Shown here piece after piece: positions 4,965 through 5,932 of a DNA stretch of 5,932 nt. The notes beneath the pieces were generated by a model, which saw nothing but the letters and a program-made list of their open reading frames with translations, was not told where the DNA came from and did not search any database. Within the stretch, counting starts at the first letter, position 1. Every line of letters starts with the position of its first letter. The stretch lies in assembly GCA_030044295.1 (NCBI GenBank), contig JASHWB010000395.1:1-5932 (forward strand). Reading direction: 5' to 3'. This DNA comes from Candidatus Acidiferrales bacterium. Its GTDB lineage: Bacteria > Acidobacteriota > Terriglobia > Acidiferrales > UBA7541. A program made the translations under genes and the position numbers.

Positions 4965-5932
4965 TTATTCATGTTCTCCAACTCCAAGTGCCGCACTACC
5001 ACCTCGACGCCTTTGCGTCCACGCAGTTTTCTTGCCAGCTGCTCGGCGAAATACACGGACCGATGCTGCCCGCCCGTGCAGCCAAACGACACGCTCAAGC
5101 TGGTGAAGCCGCGGCGCGCATAGGCTTCGACGCTCGCTTCCACCAGCGAAGCCGCATGGGCGAAAAACTGATGCGCGCTCGGCTGGCGCTCGAGAAATTC
5201 GATCACTGCTGCGTCTTTGCCCGTCAGCGGCTTGAACTTTTCTTCGCGGCCGGGATTGGGGACGCTTCGCGCGTCGAAAACGAATCCGCCGCCGTGCCCT
5301 GTTTCGTCGCGCGGTACGCCGCCTCGATACGAGAAACTGGAAATTCGCACCACCAGACGGCCTTCCCTCGTGTGTAGAGTCTCCAACCTCTCGGAGCCAA
5401 CCATGCTGCCGAACGCGTCTATTAGGGCAGGCAGAGCGATTGGTAACTCCACATTCCGAAGCAGCCAGCGAATATTCTTGATCGCGTACGGAACGCTCTG
5501 CAGAAAATGCGACTTGCGCTCGTAAAATCCGCGGAAGCCGTACGCTCCGAGCGCCTGCATGATGCGCACGTACACGTAACCGTAGTAGTGGCGCATGAAC
5601 TCGTCACGCCCGACGTCCACGAAGTCGGCCAGCCGTTCGATGTAGCGGTCCAGGAGCTGCTGCCGAAGCGCGGGTGGAAGATCGGCCTTGGCGTCGTAGA
5701 GCAGGGAAGCGATGTCGTATTGCAACGCTCCTTTGCGCCCGCCCTGGTAATCGACGAACCATGGCTCGTCTCCACGCGGCAGGATGTTGCGCGATTGAAA
5801 GTCCCGGTACAAAAAATAGTCGAGCTTGGCGCTCAGGAGGAATTTGGTCAGGCGCCCGAAATCGTCTTCGAGCGACTGCTCGTTGAACGGAACGCCCGCT
5901 AGCTTCAGAAAATAATATTTGAAATAGTTCAG
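4961..5932 (-). CDS. AmgK-like sugar kinase fused to RapZ C-terminal domain (5' end cut by window)
   Basis: The frame is open on the minus strand from the window's right edge to TGA at 4963-4961, giving 323 visible residues; the N-terminal lobe of the kinase is missing. Part 1 (about 1-160) is the C lobe of an aminoglycoside-phosphotransferase-fold kinase: catalytic loop YRDFQSRNI with D44 and N49, metal-binding D61 in FVDYQGG, then QYDIASLLYD, as in the anomeric sugar kinase AmgK. Part 2 (about 193-323) is a RapZ C-terminal domain: SFSYRGGVP, GGFVFDARSVPNPG, LTGKDAAVIEFLE and the signature FGCTGGQHRSVYFAEQLA (283-300). In E. coli RapZ this domain senses glucosamine-6-phosphate and binds the GlmZ sRNA, and is preceded by a P-loop domain; here the kinase takes that place. 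A TTG inside the YRDFQ region is not a start, because the frame and the homology continue upstream. It overlaps the nucleotidyltransferase gene by 4 nt. Likely role: phosphorylating an amino sugar (MurNAc/GlcNAc type) for recycling, with a sensing or regulatory tail. Substrate and RNA binding are inferences. Confidence 0.9.
   Translation of the reverse strand: MNYFKYYFLKLAGVPFNEQSLEDDFGRLTKFLLSAKLDYFLYRDFQSRNILPRGDEPWFVDYQGGRKGALQYDIASLLYDAKADLPPALRQQLLDRYIERLADFVDVGRDEFMRHYYGYVYVRIMQALGAYGFRGFYERKSHFLQSVPYAIKNIRWLLRNVELPIALPALIDAFGSMVGSERLETLHTREGRLVVRISSFSYRGGVPRDETGHGGGFVFDARSVPNPGREEKFKPLTGKDAAVIEFLERQPSAHQFFAHAASLVEASVEAYARRGFTSLSVSFGCTGGQHRSVYFAEQLARKLRGRKGVEVVVRHLELENMNK
4976..4979 (-). 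promoter_or_regulatory. Likely ribosome binding site for the nucleotidyltransferase
   Basis: Reading the minus strand, GGAG within TTGGAGAAC lies 11 nt before the ATG of the nucleotidyltransferase, inside the last codons of the kinase-RapZ gene. The spacing is slightly long. Together with the ATGA stop/start overlap it supports coupled translation of the two proteins from one message and supports MKAMVLAAG as the true N-terminus. Confidence 0.45.

Noticed and set aside
4868..5377. A 169-codon plus-strand frame opposite the kinase-RapZ fusion.
   Set aside because: The minus strand carries unmistakable RapZ motifs here; the plus-strand product has no recognisable domain.
5422..5775. A 117-codon minus-strand frame, Ser/Thr/Cys-rich, overlapping the kinase region.
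   Set aside because: It is an out-of-frame reading of the kinase gene with biased composition and no domain; the in-frame reading shows the YRDFQSRNI and DYQGG motifs.
1..5932. CRISPR array, tRNA or rRNA gene, insertion sequence, transposase, prophage gene or attachment site.
   Set aside because: Nearly all bases belong to six well-formed genes. I see no regular direct repeats, no tRNA-like cloverleaf and no terminal inverted repeats or target duplications.

Overview
The window is a densely coding, GC-rich piece of a Gram-negative (diderm) chromosome. It holds six genes in two converging blocks with almost no spare DNA. The outer-membrane receptor and the secreted periplasmic protein show that the cell has two membranes. 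The mix of gene families (TonB-dependent receptor + YfiR + CHASE8 kinase, and a kinase-RapZ fusion beside a sugar-nucleotide transferase) and the GC-rich, lysine-poor coding suggest Acidobacteriota or a neighbouring phylum. That placement is recall-based inference; there is no rRNA or marker gene here to settle it.

Left block, plus strand, 1-4121: (i) the C-terminal ~520 residues of a TonB-dependent outer-membrane receptor, cut by the left edge; (ii) a secreted YfiR/DUF4154 periplasmic protein; (iii) a two-TM histidine kinase with a CHASE8-like periplasmic domain, HAMP and a phytochrome-type HisKA/HATPase core; (iv) a stand-alone Rcp1-like receiver. Gaps are 5, 3 and 21 nt, so this looks like one operon. 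It resembles the YfiBNR system of Pseudomonas, in which YfiR holds a CHASE8-HAMP-GGDEF cyclase in check. Here the GGDEF output is replaced by a histidine kinase with its own receiver, and a TonB-dependent receptor takes the outer-membrane place. The implied signal path is outer membrane -> periplasm -> inner membrane -> soluble receiver.

Middle, 4122-4208: an 87-nt convergent gap rich in GCGCCGG/CCGGCGC words that form alternative hairpins. It may act as a two-way terminator, but it has no T-tract.

Right block, minus strand, 5932-4209: a gene cut by the right edge encodes an AmgK-like sugar kinase (APH fold) fused to a RapZ C-terminal domain. It overlaps by 4 nt (ATGA) a MurU-like nucleotidyltransferase. 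Kinase then nucleotidyltransferase is the order of chemistry in the AmgK-MurU cell-wall recycling route (sugar -> sugar-1-P -> UDP-sugar). The fused RapZ domain, known in E. coli for sensing glucosamine-6-phosphate, suggests built-in sensing of an amino sugar. No promoter is visible for either block, because both begin outside the window.
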